A DNA stretch of 64,000 nucleotides. It comes from Puffinus mauretanicus (taxonomy: Eukaryota > Chordata > Aves > Procellariiformes > Procellariidae). The notes under the pieces are model-generated. The model was not told the origin of the DNA, did not search any database, and saw nothing but the letters and a program-made list of their open reading frames with translations. Where the stretch lies: the NCBI GenBank assembly GCA_023333565.1, contig JAJKFH010000948.1, forward strand, positions 2,430,001 through 2,494,000. The letters run 5' to 3'. A program made the position numbers and the translations under genes. Positions 12,757-23,701 of the stretch are shown here, piece after piece; the stretch's first letter is position 1; each line of letters starts with the position of its first letter.

Positions 12757-15300
12757 TATAATAGAATCATAGAATACCAGGTTGGAAGGGACCTCAAGGA
12801 TCATCTGGTCCAACCTTTCTTGGCAAAAGCATGGTCTAGTCAAGATGGCCCAGCACCCTGTCCAGCTGAATCTTAAAAGTATCCAACGTCGGGGAATCCA
12901 CCATTTCCCTGGGGAGATTATTCCAATGGCTGATTGTTCTCCTTGTGAAAAATTTTCCCCTTGGAATCTCTCCAGGAGTAACCTGTACCCATTACCCCTC
13001 GTCTTTTCCATGTGATTCCTTGTAAAAAGGGAGTCTCCTTCTTTGTAGCCACCCTTTAAATACTGGAACATGGTGATAAGGTCACCCCTAAGCCTTCTTT
13101 TCTCAAGGCTGAACAAACCCAGTTGTCTCAGCCTTTCCTCATATGGCAGGCCTCCCAGTCCTTTGATCATTTTGTGGCCCTTCTCTGGACCCTCTCTAGC
13201 CTGTCCACATCTTCTTTGAATGGCAGGGACCAAAACTGAACACAGTATTCCAGGTGTGGCCTGAGAAGCACTGAGTAGAGTGGGATAATGACTTCTTTAT
13301 CTCTGCTGGTGATGCCCTTGTTGATGCAACCCAGCATCCTGTTGGCTTTCTCTGCTGCATATTGAGCTTGTTGTCCACCAGGACCCCCAGGTCCCTTTCC
13401 ACGGAGCTGCTCCCCAGCCAGGTAGATCCCAGCCTGTGCTGCACTCCTGGATTGTGTTTTCCCAGGTGGAAGACCTTACACTTGTCCTTGTTGAACTTCA
13501 TAAGGTTCTTGTTAGCCTTCCAGTCTATTCAGGTCTTCCTGCAGGGTGGCTCTCCCTTCCGAAGTATCCACTTCCCCACTCAGTTTGGTATCATCAGCAA
13601 ACTTCATCAGGGTACACTTGATGCCATCATCCAGATCACTTATGAAAATATCAAACAGCATTGGGCCCAATTTCGATCCCTGGGGGACCCCACTTGTGAC
13701 AGGTTGCCAGTTTGAAAAGGAGCTATTTACCACCACCCTTTGGGCGCAGCCTGTCAGCCGGTTCCCCACCCACTGCACAGACCACTCGTCTAGACTGTAA
13801 CGCACCAGTTTCTCTAGGAGGAGGCCATGGAAAACCATATTGAAAGCCTTGGAGACTGCTCGCCCCACATCAACCGAGCAGGTTACTTTGTCATAGAAAG
13901 CAATCAGGTTTGTCAAGCACAATTTACCCTTGGTGAATTTGTTCTGGCTTTTCCAATTCACGTGCTTCATTTTACTTGTGATAGCCCCCAGGAGGATTTG
14001 TTCCATAACTTTCCCAGGGACTGAAGTAAGACTGATGGGCCTATAATTTCCTGGATCCTCCTTTAAGCCCTTCTTGTAGATGGCGGTGACATTAACCTTC
14101 TTCCAGTCTTCTGGGATGTCCCCTGATCTCCACGACTTCTTAAAGATTATGGAGAGTGGCCTTGCAATGATGTCAGCCAGCTCTCTTAACATTCTCAGGT
14201 GGATATTGTCAGAGCCCATCGATTTGTAGGGGTCAAGCTCCTGTAACAGTTCACATACCAACTCTTCCTTCACTGACAGTAGGTCTGTGTTTGCATCAAC
14301 CTGGATTTTTGTTCCCAAGGCCTGGGGCCCAAGAGAGCTGGTAAAGACAGAAGTGAAGGAAGCGTTGAAAACCAGGACAGAACCTCTGCCTTTTCAGTGT
14401 TGTTGGTGACTAATTCACCTCTACTGTTTAACAGTGGGCCAATATTTTCCTTCTGTTTCTGCTTGTTGTTTACGTACCTGAAGAACCCGTTCTTGTAGTT
14501 TTTAACACCTCTGGCCAATTTCAATTTGAGCTGAGCTTTTGCTTTTCTAACTGTATCTCTGCACACCTTGGCAATGCCCTTGTAGTTCTCAATGGGTATT
14601 TGTCCGCTTTTCCATCTCTGGTATACTTCTCGTTTGGTTTTGAGCAGACTCAGAAGCTCGCAGTTAAGCCAAGGGGTTCTCTTGCTCTGCCTGCTTCCCT
14701 TACCTTTAAAGGGGATGAATTGTTTTTGTGCTTCCAGGACAGTGTTCCTGAAAAACTCCCAGCACTCGCTAGCTCCTTTATCCTCCATGGAAGCTTCCCA
14801 TGGAATCCCTCCCAACTGAGATCTGAGCGAGCTGAAGTTTGCTCTTCTAAAATCTAAAACCTTTGTCTTAGTACTAACCTTCAGGGTGCTCAGCAGGATC
14901 TCAAACTCCACTCCAATATGGTGATCACTGCAGCCAAGTCCAGCAGTGCCTCATTCCTGGTTGGCACATCTAACATTTGTATGAGGAAGCAGTCCTCTAC
15001 ACATTCCAGGAACTTGGCGGATGACATGTGAGCTGCTGTATTGTTCTTCCGACAAATGTCTCGGTAGTTGAAGTCACCCCTAAGAGCCAAGTTCTGTTGA
15101 CGCGAAGCTTGCTTAAGTGACACAAATATTGCTTTGTTGGCCTTATTGTCTTGGTTTGGAGGTCGGTAGCAGATGCCTACTGTAAGATCCCCCTTGGACA
15201 TGACCCCTCTGATTTTGACCCAGAGGCATTTGATAGGGCTTCCACAATCGCCATCGTTGACTTCTCTTCCCCTATAAGGAAGTGTGGAGCAACAGGAAAA
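12757..15300 (-). mobile_element. CR1 LINE, 5'-truncated, minus strand
   Basis: The 3' end of the element is at the left: the sequence starts with the typical CR1 tail complement (agaatcatagaatacc, then ggttggaagggacct). Reading leftward from 15300 come the endonuclease half (LWVKIRG, VGICYRPPNQDNKA, RGDFNYRDIC), a linker (14911-14270), the reverse transcriptase (14318-13512, with [16 protein letters not shown], the [22 protein letters not shown] block, [10 protein letters not shown] and the catalytic FADDTKLSG box near 13.6 kb) and a 3' region with MKFNKDKCKVFHLG. ORF2 is split among at least four frames, so the copy is inactive. The amino-terminal part of the endonuclease and ORF1 are missing. 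Confidence 0.93.
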
Positions 15301-18300
15301 GGAAGTGTGGCAATGCACAGCACTTGTTTCAGCATCACCAGCCTTTTGGCTAGTTATGACAGAGAACTGGAGTAGGATACATGCCAGAGAGAAGAAAGAA
15401 ACCTCCGAGTAGAGCCTTCTGCAGTGTCCCCTTACCCAGCCGGTAAAGCCTGGGAGCTTAGCCTGCTTCAAGGCTTCCTGGAGAGCACGCCTGGCAACAT
15501 CCTTTATGCTCCATTGCAGGCGATTCCTGGAGCTTATGTAGGTGTTCTTGCAGGGTCAGGGTTTCGCTCAGCGCTCCTCCTAACTCATCCCCTGCTGGCC
15601 TAGAGAAAGTGAGCAACTGAGAGACTGTAACTGTTGTGGCTGGCCTCTCGGACGCTGTGGGAATGTGAGAGAGGCAAGAAGCCTGGCTCTGGATGACTGG
15701 CAGGGTAACCACATCTTAAGCGGCTGGGAGTGTTAGTTCCAGAGTTCTCAGAGCTTCGGGCTGAGAAGCTGCTTCCCAGCTGCCTCAGTACATTTTGGGG
15801 AACTGCTGAACACCTCAAATGCCCAAAGCCATCTTCTTCCCTATTACAAGTGCCAACGTCTCATCAAAGCCATGCATGAGCAGATTTGAAGGGGTGCAGG
15901 TGGCAGTTCCCATAGAAAATACCAACAGAAACCATAGGTGCGTAGTTTTTTCTTTTAAAAGATGTCTCAAGGCAGGCTGCTGCGACTTAAGAGGTAGCCA
16001 ACAGGGGCATAGCATGCCGATCCCACGTACGTTTGCCCGGTCTAATCTCACAATTCCTGCTATGTGTGCAGCTCAGACAGAAACAGGGAAGGCTGCAAGA
16101 CACACAAACAGCACGGGAAAGCGGTTGCTGTCCAAATGCCTCTTCTCAACAACAGCTCTATCCCGTTTTGCTATTTGCTCCCCTTTCTGAACACTGGTCC
16201 TACTGAATCACCCTGCCCTGCTCCTACAATTCTCTCCCATTGCTCCACAGCCTTGGACTGCTCAGTGCTCTGGGGCACACTCCAAAATCTCCTCCTTTCC
16301 TACTCAGGTCAGAAGCAGGGTTTTGTCTACAGCATACCCCTCTCCAACAGTCCATTAAATGGTGCTGGTTGATAGTGACTGCAGTGTTCCTCTGCCACTG
16401 TCTCACCACTTCCTTCCTTTTCCTTCCCTGCCTTAGAATATATTAGTGAGACACCATCTAAGGGAGACAGGGGAGAGCTCTCCTGGGTCAGTCCTAGAGC
16501 TCTTCGCTCTGGCTGCCTTTCCTGTGCTTGGTTTCTAGTATCTCTGGCTCTCCGTTTTTTCCTCCACCTCTCTACTGCTGCTCCCTCTTCTCCTTTCTTA
16601 GCATGTTCCTTGCCTCGGCTAGCCTCTTCTGCTTACTCAAGAAATACACTTCTGTCCTCCCTCTCCACTTGATAGTGGCAAGTTGCAAGGCTGCCCTCAG
16701 TCATTGAACCTTGCCCCCTGCAAAGGTCTTCATGGGCAACTGCTGCTACACTGACCTCAGCCTAAGAGAAGACTCTCCTTCCCTTGGCCTCTCCTCTTCT
16801 TCGAGGGGGCAATGCTGCTTGCAAGGGCCTTCCATTACAGCCCAGCAATGGAAAGCCGTAGCAGTGTCTCCTAGCAGCTACTCCCAAGCATCGAGGGAGA
16901 GAAACGGATGCAGGATGGAGAAGGCTACCATTCCCCTTCTCAGGCATTAGAAAGGTGGAGCTGCGAACAGCCCAGCCCAAGTGAAAGGGTGAACGGACAG
17001 GTGGCCCCAGTCCTCTAATGGACGTGGGAAGCTAGCTGACTGTTTGGCAGAAGGGAAGAAAGGGCAATGGGAGAAGCTCAGGGAGCTGTGTCAGGTGAAG
17101 TCTGTGTGAGACAGGACATAAACAATGTCCTGTTGGGACCGAGGGGCAGAGCTCCTCTAAAGAACCGTCTAGTCAAGGGGAAATAATTTTTACCTCCGAG
17201 TCTTCCAGTCCCCTCCAGGGAGGTGCAAGTGCTCCTGGAACGACAGGGAACAGTCATTTCAAACAGAAACAGGCCTTCTGCAGAAACGAAGGCAGCACAA
17301 CAACAGTCTCTGTACAGCCACAGGAAACAAAGTGTTACAGACACCATGCCTATTTGTGCTCGGGTGCTCCACCAGTGCACACTGTGAAAACACCACAAGC
17401 AGGCGAGACAGAATACAATTCACATTGAGCATTGTCTTCTTCCAGAAAGCCTTCCCTCTTTGACTTGGGCACAGCTTCCAGTCAAACAACATCTCTCCTA
17501 CAAGGCCTTCTACCATTAGTCAGGCATTCATTCCATAGGTCAAGAGGTGCATGCAACCTCTTTTACATTTTCCTCAAGTTTCCTGTCTTCCTTGGCAGCT
17601 GAGCTACTACTGGGCAGGTTCCTGCCACACTTCCAAGGGTGGTTTGATTACAGGTCCTTTCTTGATACCACCCGGAGAAGTTCCATTGCTATGAAGCTGC
17701 TTGCTGAATTATGTGCCCACAAATGAATTTTTAAGCGGTTGGCACCTTGAAGGCTGGGGCAGCATGACTCTACTACCAATCAAAATCAAAGGACTCGTCT
17801 TCACACGCAAGCCAGTGCTTTTGCTGAAACCTATGAACCCCTATGGTTCAGCAACCTGCAAGGCAGGGGGGGTTCTGTGTCTCCCCTCTAGCAGCATTTC
17901 TTTAGCAGCCAGCTTGTCACTGGCCCTTTCCTTGGCATAAATGCAGACAAATGCAGACTGGGTAAAGAGGGAGGGAGGGAAGGAGGGTTGAATGTAAATG
18001 CATGCTGGCAAGCCATGGGGAACCAGGGAAACTCTAAAGAAACCCCCCAGTGGCTAGGCCTTGCTCCCGTGAAGCCTGATCTGCCAAGAGACAGAACACA
18101 CTACTCTGCAAGATAGAAACTCCTCCTGCCTGCTCCAGAACGCTCTCGAAAGGCTTAGAGTGTATACACTTCCTCAGGAATAAACAAACCCCTTTTTTTC
18201 TACAAGAAAAATTCTCATACCCCTCAGAGGATCTTGTGCTCCTTTTCTAAAGGCAGACCACTGGTGAGAGGCTGACCAGATTTCCAAAGGAAACACCCTA

Positions 18301-19269
18301 GGACGTTTCCGAAGGAAACCTCATCTGTCAGGAACACAAGTCAAACCACTGCCAACAGAGGAAACATTGGTGTCCTTCTGGTTCAGCTCAGAAGGAAAAC
18401 CAGGACAGCTCAGGGACATAACCGATCCTGCAGAGCGCAATACAGGACTGTGCTAAGCTCCTGCAATTACTACGGCAAGACGTATCTGGGCAATCACTTG
18501 GGACTCCCTCCGTGAGATCCAAAATAGACTCATCCCTCATTTCGCAGAGACAGAAGGCTTTCTAGGCCTAGTCCTGGCGTTCGTGAAGACACTGAAGAGA
18601 GTGCTGCTTCCTTCCACCATCTCCAGACCCAGCTCTCAGGCTGCCCTCGTGTTCTTCCCTTGTCCACCTCCCAGCCACCCCAGCTGATAAGGTGGAACAC
18701 ACACTTAGGGAAAGGCGAGGAGGATTTTTCAAACATCCCAGTTCAGATCTCAGGCCTCCCGTGGCCGTCTCTCTGTATCTGCTGAGGTGCAGGCAAAAGA
18801 CACCCTGCTTGCTCGGGGAGCGAACCAAAAACTCTGCAATCTCCGCTCCCTCAAGAGTGAGAGTGGCAAAGGTTCAGGGACAATCCCGAGCTGATGCCCT
18901 GCTGTGTCTACTGCAGCGCTGACGATGTGAGGTGGGTGGCAGAGCAAAGGACTGCAGAAAATCATCAGCATGGCTAAATTATTGCGCATTATGGAATTCC
19001 AGCTGCTGTTTTTTTCTGTAAATCAAGACCAAAAAATGGAAACTGACAAAAACAAGAAAAAAACTCATTTAAAGACTCATTAAGGAAAAGGAGGGCCATC
19101 TTCATGACAGCCTGCAGCATGGCCACTGGGCCCAAAACCCTACCTCTAATCTGCACCGCCAACACAAACATGGCCAGGACCCCAAGACAGCTCCCCGGGA
19201 GAAGGCTCCTCAGGACAGGGCCTCCGGCCCCCACTGGCCCCAGGTCCGCTCCAGGCTCTTCAGTGGGAA
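15301..19269. other. Unassigned GC-moderate region between the CR1 and the first CpG island
   Basis: Contains several 60-120 codon frames on both strands, none with a recognised domain. The minus-strand frame 15712-15458 has a short coiled-coil-like stretch (LQEHLHKLQESPAMEHKG) just upstream of the CR1, but its origin is unknown. If a SUN3 gene were conserved head-to-head, its 5' end would lie here; I did not find it. Confidence 0.35.
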
Positions 19270-20250
19270 ACGCGTCACTTGTCCAGCCCAGGGCGCGAAG
19301 AGGAAAAGGTATTCCCGCTCAGGCCGCGGATGGCGAGGGAAGGAAGAGGGACTCGCCTGCCCGCCCGCGGGGCAACAACACCCACCGCCCGCCTCTGCCT
19401 GCCAGCCGAGTCACAAAAATATGGCGGCAGCCCGCCTGACTCGGGGGAGCGCGCCGGGCCTTGGGTGGCTCCGCGCGGCCCCCGGCAGCTAGAGGCCCCG
19501 CCCCTGCGGGGCGGTGCGCGACCGGCCGCGGGCCGCCCTCGTTGCCATGGGGACGGGCGGCGCTTGCGGCGGCGCGGCCGGCAGCCGGAGAGCGGCCCGT
19601 GGCCCGTGGCCCGGCCCGCGCGTGGGGAGCGGCGCGGCTGGGGCGGGCGGGAGGCGGCGCCGCGGCCAGCTCGCAGCTGGCGGGCGTCCCTCTTCGGGCG
19701 GGGGCGGTGGGCGGGCGCGGCCCGGTGCCGCTCCCGCCTCTCCCCGAGCCAGGCGCCGGCTGTGAGGAGCGGAAGCCGCCTGGACCTCACCTGGCGGCGC
19801 GGCCAGTGGCGAGTACCGCGCTGCGCGCAGGCTCCCGCGGAGGGAGGGGGCGTTAGGCGGACTGTCCCGCTCTGCCTCCGGCTTGAGCCTTACTCCGCCC
19901 TGAGGCTTGCCTTCGTCTCCTGTCAGAAGGGGGCTCGGGGCGTGCTCCGCGGCGGGCGCTGGCTGCAGGCACTCGGGAGCCGCTCCACCGCGGCAGCCTT
20001 TCCTGCAGCGCGGGACCCCACGCGTGCTCCGGCAGCGCCGTGATGCGCCTTCATCTGCTCGACGGGCAAGCAAAGGAGCTGTCGGTCGCTGCATGCGCTT
20101 CGCTGGTTCTTTTCTCTGGCTTCTCTACCCCAGGTGGTCGCGGTCGCTTTCTGCGGGTGCTGCTCAGTGCTCCCGTGCGAGGAGAGGTGCTGGCTTGCCG
20201 CTGAGGAGGCCTTCTGTCAGGCACTACGGCCCGTTGCCGTGGGTGGAAGT
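19270..20250. promoter_or_regulatory. CpG island upstream of the C7orf57 relic, possibly bidirectional
   Basis: About 1 kb of very GC- and CpG-rich DNA with GC boxes and an X-box-like motif at 19541-19554. It sits 2 kb upstream of the first recognisable C7orf57 exon. In human, C7orf57 is head-to-head with SUN3, so this could be their shared promoter, but no SUN3 exon was recognised to the left. Persistence of CpG density suggests continuing germline hypomethylation or promoter use, even though the coding exons downstream are broken. Confidence 0.7.
19541..19554. promoter_or_regulatory. RFX X-box-like motif
   Basis: The sequence GTTGCCATGGGGAC matches the palindromic X-box GTTGCCATGGYAAC at 12 of 14 positions: one perfect half-site and one with two changes. 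RFX factors drive ciliary gene promoters through such sites. Placement in the core of the CpG island fits a ciliary-type promoter. Chance occurrence in a GC-rich island cannot be excluded. Confidence 0.45.
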
Positions 20251-20956
20251 TAATGGCACAGTAAGGTGCAGCCACCTCGCGCAGCACCCATCCCGTTTGT
20301 TTACCCCCTGGCCTTGTGTCCGTCAGCAAGCATAGCTCAGACTCGAGCTGCCGACGTCTGGGTGCCAGGCCATCTCTACTGCTTCAGACAGTTGCTGAAG
20401 CCAAGTTGGAGAGAAGGAGCTTTTTTCTCAGTGCCAGGCGAAGAGCTTGCCATTTGGATGGATGCTGGGAAGATCTTGGTGAGAGAACATGGAGCCAATC
20501 GCTGGCCTTTGCTTAGGGTTGCTGGGAGAGTGCCATCGTCACGGTTTCTTTGCTGGCCGGATCCTGATTGAGTTTCCTCAAGTACTGGCTGAGCTCTAAG
20601 CACCTTTGCTGTCCCCAAGTCATTTTACCTGGTGTCCACTCTGAATGACGATATTTCCTCCTTCTGCAGAGGTCTTCTAGAAGGTGTCAGGTGGAAAAAA
20701 GCACTCTGAAACACTTTGCCCTCTAAGTGAAACCCAGTAGAGCTCAGCCTGTTCAACGGGGGCTGCTGACCCCTTTTAGAGGAAATTTCAATTTTGTTTT
20801 TTAATCTTAAGCCACGGCATGCAGTAGAGATCCAAGATAGTGGCAACCCAGCAAAGTGTAAAGAAGGAGAGCATTTGGGATAATTGGGTCGCACAGTTTC
20901 TGATAGACCAATCAGTGAAGTGACAGCAAGCATGGTCTGATATTTCTTTGCCCCTG

Positions 20957-21547
20957 TGTGCTGGTTTTGGCTGGGGTAGAGTTAATTTTCATTAGCTAGT
21001 ATGAGGCTATGTTTTGGATTTGTGCTGAAAACAGTGTTGATAACACAGGGATGTTCTAGTTACCGCTGATCAGTGCTTACACAGAGCCAAGGCCTTTTCT
21101 GCTTCTCACCCCACCCCACCAGCGAGGAGACGGGGTGCACAAGAAGTTGTGGGAGGGGACATAGCTGGGACAGCTGACCCCAACTGACCAAAGGGATATT
21201 CCATACCATAGGACGTCATGCTCAGCATATAAAGCTGGGGGAAGAAGAAGGAATGGGGGGACGTTCAGAGTGGTGGCATTTTGTCTTCCCAAGTAACCAT
21301 TACACGTGATGGAGCCCTGCTTCCCAGGAGATGGCTGAACACCTGCCTGCCGGTGGGAAGTGGTAAATGAATTCCTTGTTTTGCTTTGCTTGCGTGCGTG
21401 GCTTTTGCTTTACTTATCAAACTGTCTTTACCTCAACCCACGAGTTTTCTCATTTTTACCCTTCCAATTCTCTCCCCCATCCCACTGGCGGGGAATGAGC
21501 GAGTGGCTGGCTGGTGCTTAGTTGCCGGCTGGGGTTAAACCATGACA
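20957..21547 (+). mobile_element. Solo LTR of an avian endogenous retrovirus (family 1)
   Basis: Begins TGTGCTGGTTTTGGCTGGGG and ends GGGGTTAAACCATGACA (TG...CA). A TATA-like catataaag is near 21226. Flanking pentamers ccctg and tcctg differ at one base and could be a decayed 5-bp target duplication. It shares both ends and the C-rich tctcccccatccyac segment with the LTR at 37857-38397. No internal viral genes adjoin it. It sits between the first CpG island and the first C7orf57 exon. Confidence 0.85.
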
Positions 21548-22341
21548 TCCTGATACCAGGCAGAGCAAGTGCTTTGGGTTATTATTTCTTGGAGCTGAGT
21601 TTCAGCATAGCTAACATTTGTGTGTGCTGAAGAGCTCCTTAATAGGCTGCCTGCCTTAGGATAGTTTCCTTACACCTACGAAATGGCATTTGCTGCACTT
21701 GGAGTCACTTCAGTAAGTGTCCTGTGCACCTTTCATAGTATAATTCCTTAGACTGTCTTTTTTTTCCTTGTCTGCCACTTCATTTTCCCATTGATGAGGA
21801 TTTATTATATTTTCCTTTTGCTCACTAGGAGTTGAGAAAGTAATGTATTGAGAGGTAGGATGTTGGGTGGTTGTTTTTTTTTTTTATTTGGTGAGATGGA
21901 CGGTTTGGGGATTGGGTTTGGTTGTTTTACAAATAAAGACCTCCAAACGGACAGGTACTGTCTTTGCTTTTGTTAATGGGTAAGGAGGAAAGGAAACCAA
22001 AGGCTAAAGTGTTTCCTGCTGTCTTCTGTGCCTCTTGCTGCTCTTGGTGTCCTTGGAAATAGTTTTCTGCATGAAGACGCACAATCCCCTGTATTAGAAC
22101 ACTTTATGTGAAAACTTGAACGCTGTTTCAAAACTGAAACCAAAGCGTTCTCTTGTTGCATCTAATCCTGTAGAAGTTGCGCGTACTATATCCCCCAGAA
22201 TAAGCAAGCCTGGTCTTCTGTCTCCAAGCTGAAATGCAGCACGTCGCTCAAGTTTCAAGTGGGCTCGATTTGTTAGTTGTCTGAAAAAGGGATGCTAGCA
22301 GTTAACTTTTACCATAAATATTTTATTTTCCATTATCGCAG
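21548..22341. other. Spacer between the solo LTR and C7orf57 relic exon A
   Basis: No exon recognised. AATAAA-like and T-rich stretches only. The amino-terminal coding exon of C7orf57 should lie between the CpG island and 22342 but cannot be identified. Confidence 0.4.
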
Positions 22342-22538
22342 GATGGTAATACCAATGCCACTGAAACGACCAGAGAAGTCGGTAACCTTGAAGAGCCCAC
22401 TTCCTCCAACATTCCAGATTCCGGGTCTCGCTGACCTTGCAAAAGCTCTCCATGAAGTGGCGTCTGGGTGCCGCAGGAAGTGGATCAAAGAGACCAATTC
22501 AGCTTATGTCAGGCTGGCAAAACAAGGAGTCTGACCTG
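22342..22538 (+). pseudogene. C7orf57: C7orf57 relic exon A
   Basis: The acceptor ends at 22341 (cattatcgcag) and the donor GTGAG starts at 22539. The aligned human start of this exon is D-W-Y-Y-H-V-P; here the frame reads TGG, TAA, TAC and then CA followed by ATG, so a Tyr has become a stop and one base is missing. From 22355 the frame is open and conserved until TGA at 22532-22534, which sits where human has Arg. CGA to TGA at a CpG would explain it. Confidence 0.85.
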
Positions 22539-23318
22539 GTGAGCGTCTGTCTTGCTTGTTTGTTTTTCCTTTGTTTTCTTTGGCTTTGCTTGAGTGTGGT
22601 GGTAGAACGTGCTTGTAGATACTACAGAAGAATCCTCTGGAATTTTGAAATTAACTTATGGAAAAAATAAGTGATTGAAAATGTGACATAAGAGGTCACC
22701 TTGTCAAGACATCCTTGCAGTCTATTGTATTTAGGTACATTTCAGCAAAATGTGTAGTTTTGTAGCACTCTATCTGATCTAAGTAGATGATGATGGTTTA
22801 GCTGCATTTGAGTGAGGTCTTTACAATTTATGCTTGGGCTATTTAAGTAGTGGTCTGGTGAGAATGATGTTGTCACGAAAAAGCATAATCAGAAAACTTG
22901 GTAGAGGTTTGTAAAGTGTTTTTTGTGATAGCATTCAGTTTGTTACTGTGCTGTACATACTCTGTTCTTGTACCAAGGTGATCTGTGGTTTTGTTATTTT
23001 CCTTTATCGAAGAAGGAAGCTTGAGGAACTTGAGCAGATGGCTTGCACGCATGCTTAGAGTAGGGTGACAAATCCAGAAATATGAATTAACAGGCCTGTA
23101 GAAACACGTCAAAGCATTTAGAGCAAGATAAACAAGGTACAAGCGGAACGCAATGCTGCAAGGTTCTGACTGTCTGTTTTACCAAGGGAGACAAATGCTC
23201 CTTACTTAATAAAGCAAGCATTTCTTCCTGATAAAACAGCAACCTGAAAACAAAGGTAATGCTTTTGCAACCAGATAAGAAGTCAGCAAAGTAGTGGCTT
23301 TTGCCTTTTTCTCTCAAG

Positions 23319-23419
23319 ACCGACAGAAGCACTACATTCCTGTGACAAGGAGGTCCTCTACAGCAGCATATGCTGCGCCTGACTGCTCCAATCCGCCAGT
23401 GACTGATGAGCCACGGCAA
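23319..23419 (+). pseudogene. C7orf57: C7orf57 relic exon B
   Basis: Follows a T/C-rich tract and AG at 23317-23318. Its first two bases complete an Asp codon left by exon A, as in human. It reads RQKHYIPVTRRSSTAAYAAP then Asp, matching the human block around [20 protein letters not shown], with the Trp changed to Cys. The donor (gtctgc at 23420) is weak and the 3' boundary is uncertain. Confidence 0.65.
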
Positions 23420-23538
23420 GTCTGCTGAGACCCCGCATGGGTTCTCTTTTCACCTGTTAGTGTTTCGGAATATTTTTGCACTAAAGTGCAAGATATGTGT
23501 ATCCCTGGCACAAACAAGCGTTACATCTTTGCCTGCAG

Positions 23539-23701
23539 GAGCTCTCTTTGCTCTCTACCAGAATACATGATTCACGGAGAGTTTAAGGCTGACGTTCATC
23601 ATGGTAATAGTTACAAGACAAGAAGAGGGCCTTTTGATTTTGATATGTAAAGTGTTTAGCAGCAGGATGCTGAGGACAAAGAAAACACAGAGAAAAAGAA
23701 G
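23539..23701 (+). pseudogene. C7orf57: C7orf57 relic exon C with two in-frame stops
   Basis: The acceptor tttgcctgcag ends at 23538 and the donor gtatga starts at 23702. In the conserved frame it reads SLPEYMIHGEFKAD, a poorly matching stretch, then TRRGPFDFDM, TAA (23648-23650), S-V, TAG (23657-23659), QQDAEDKENTEKKK. Human has Lys and Trp at the two stop positions and a similar charged helix afterwards. This is the clearest evidence that the gene is dead. Confidence 0.85.

Noticed and set aside
13512..15471. Reverse-transcriptase and endonuclease frames as host genes
   Set aside because: They belong to the CR1 LINE, in broken frames with a CR1 3' tail.
19279..20094. Long open frames on both strands of the first CpG island (up to 254 codons)
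   Set aside because: Composition is Arg/Ala/Gly/Pro-rich in all frames, as expected where GC content removes stop codons. No domain or splice structure was seen.
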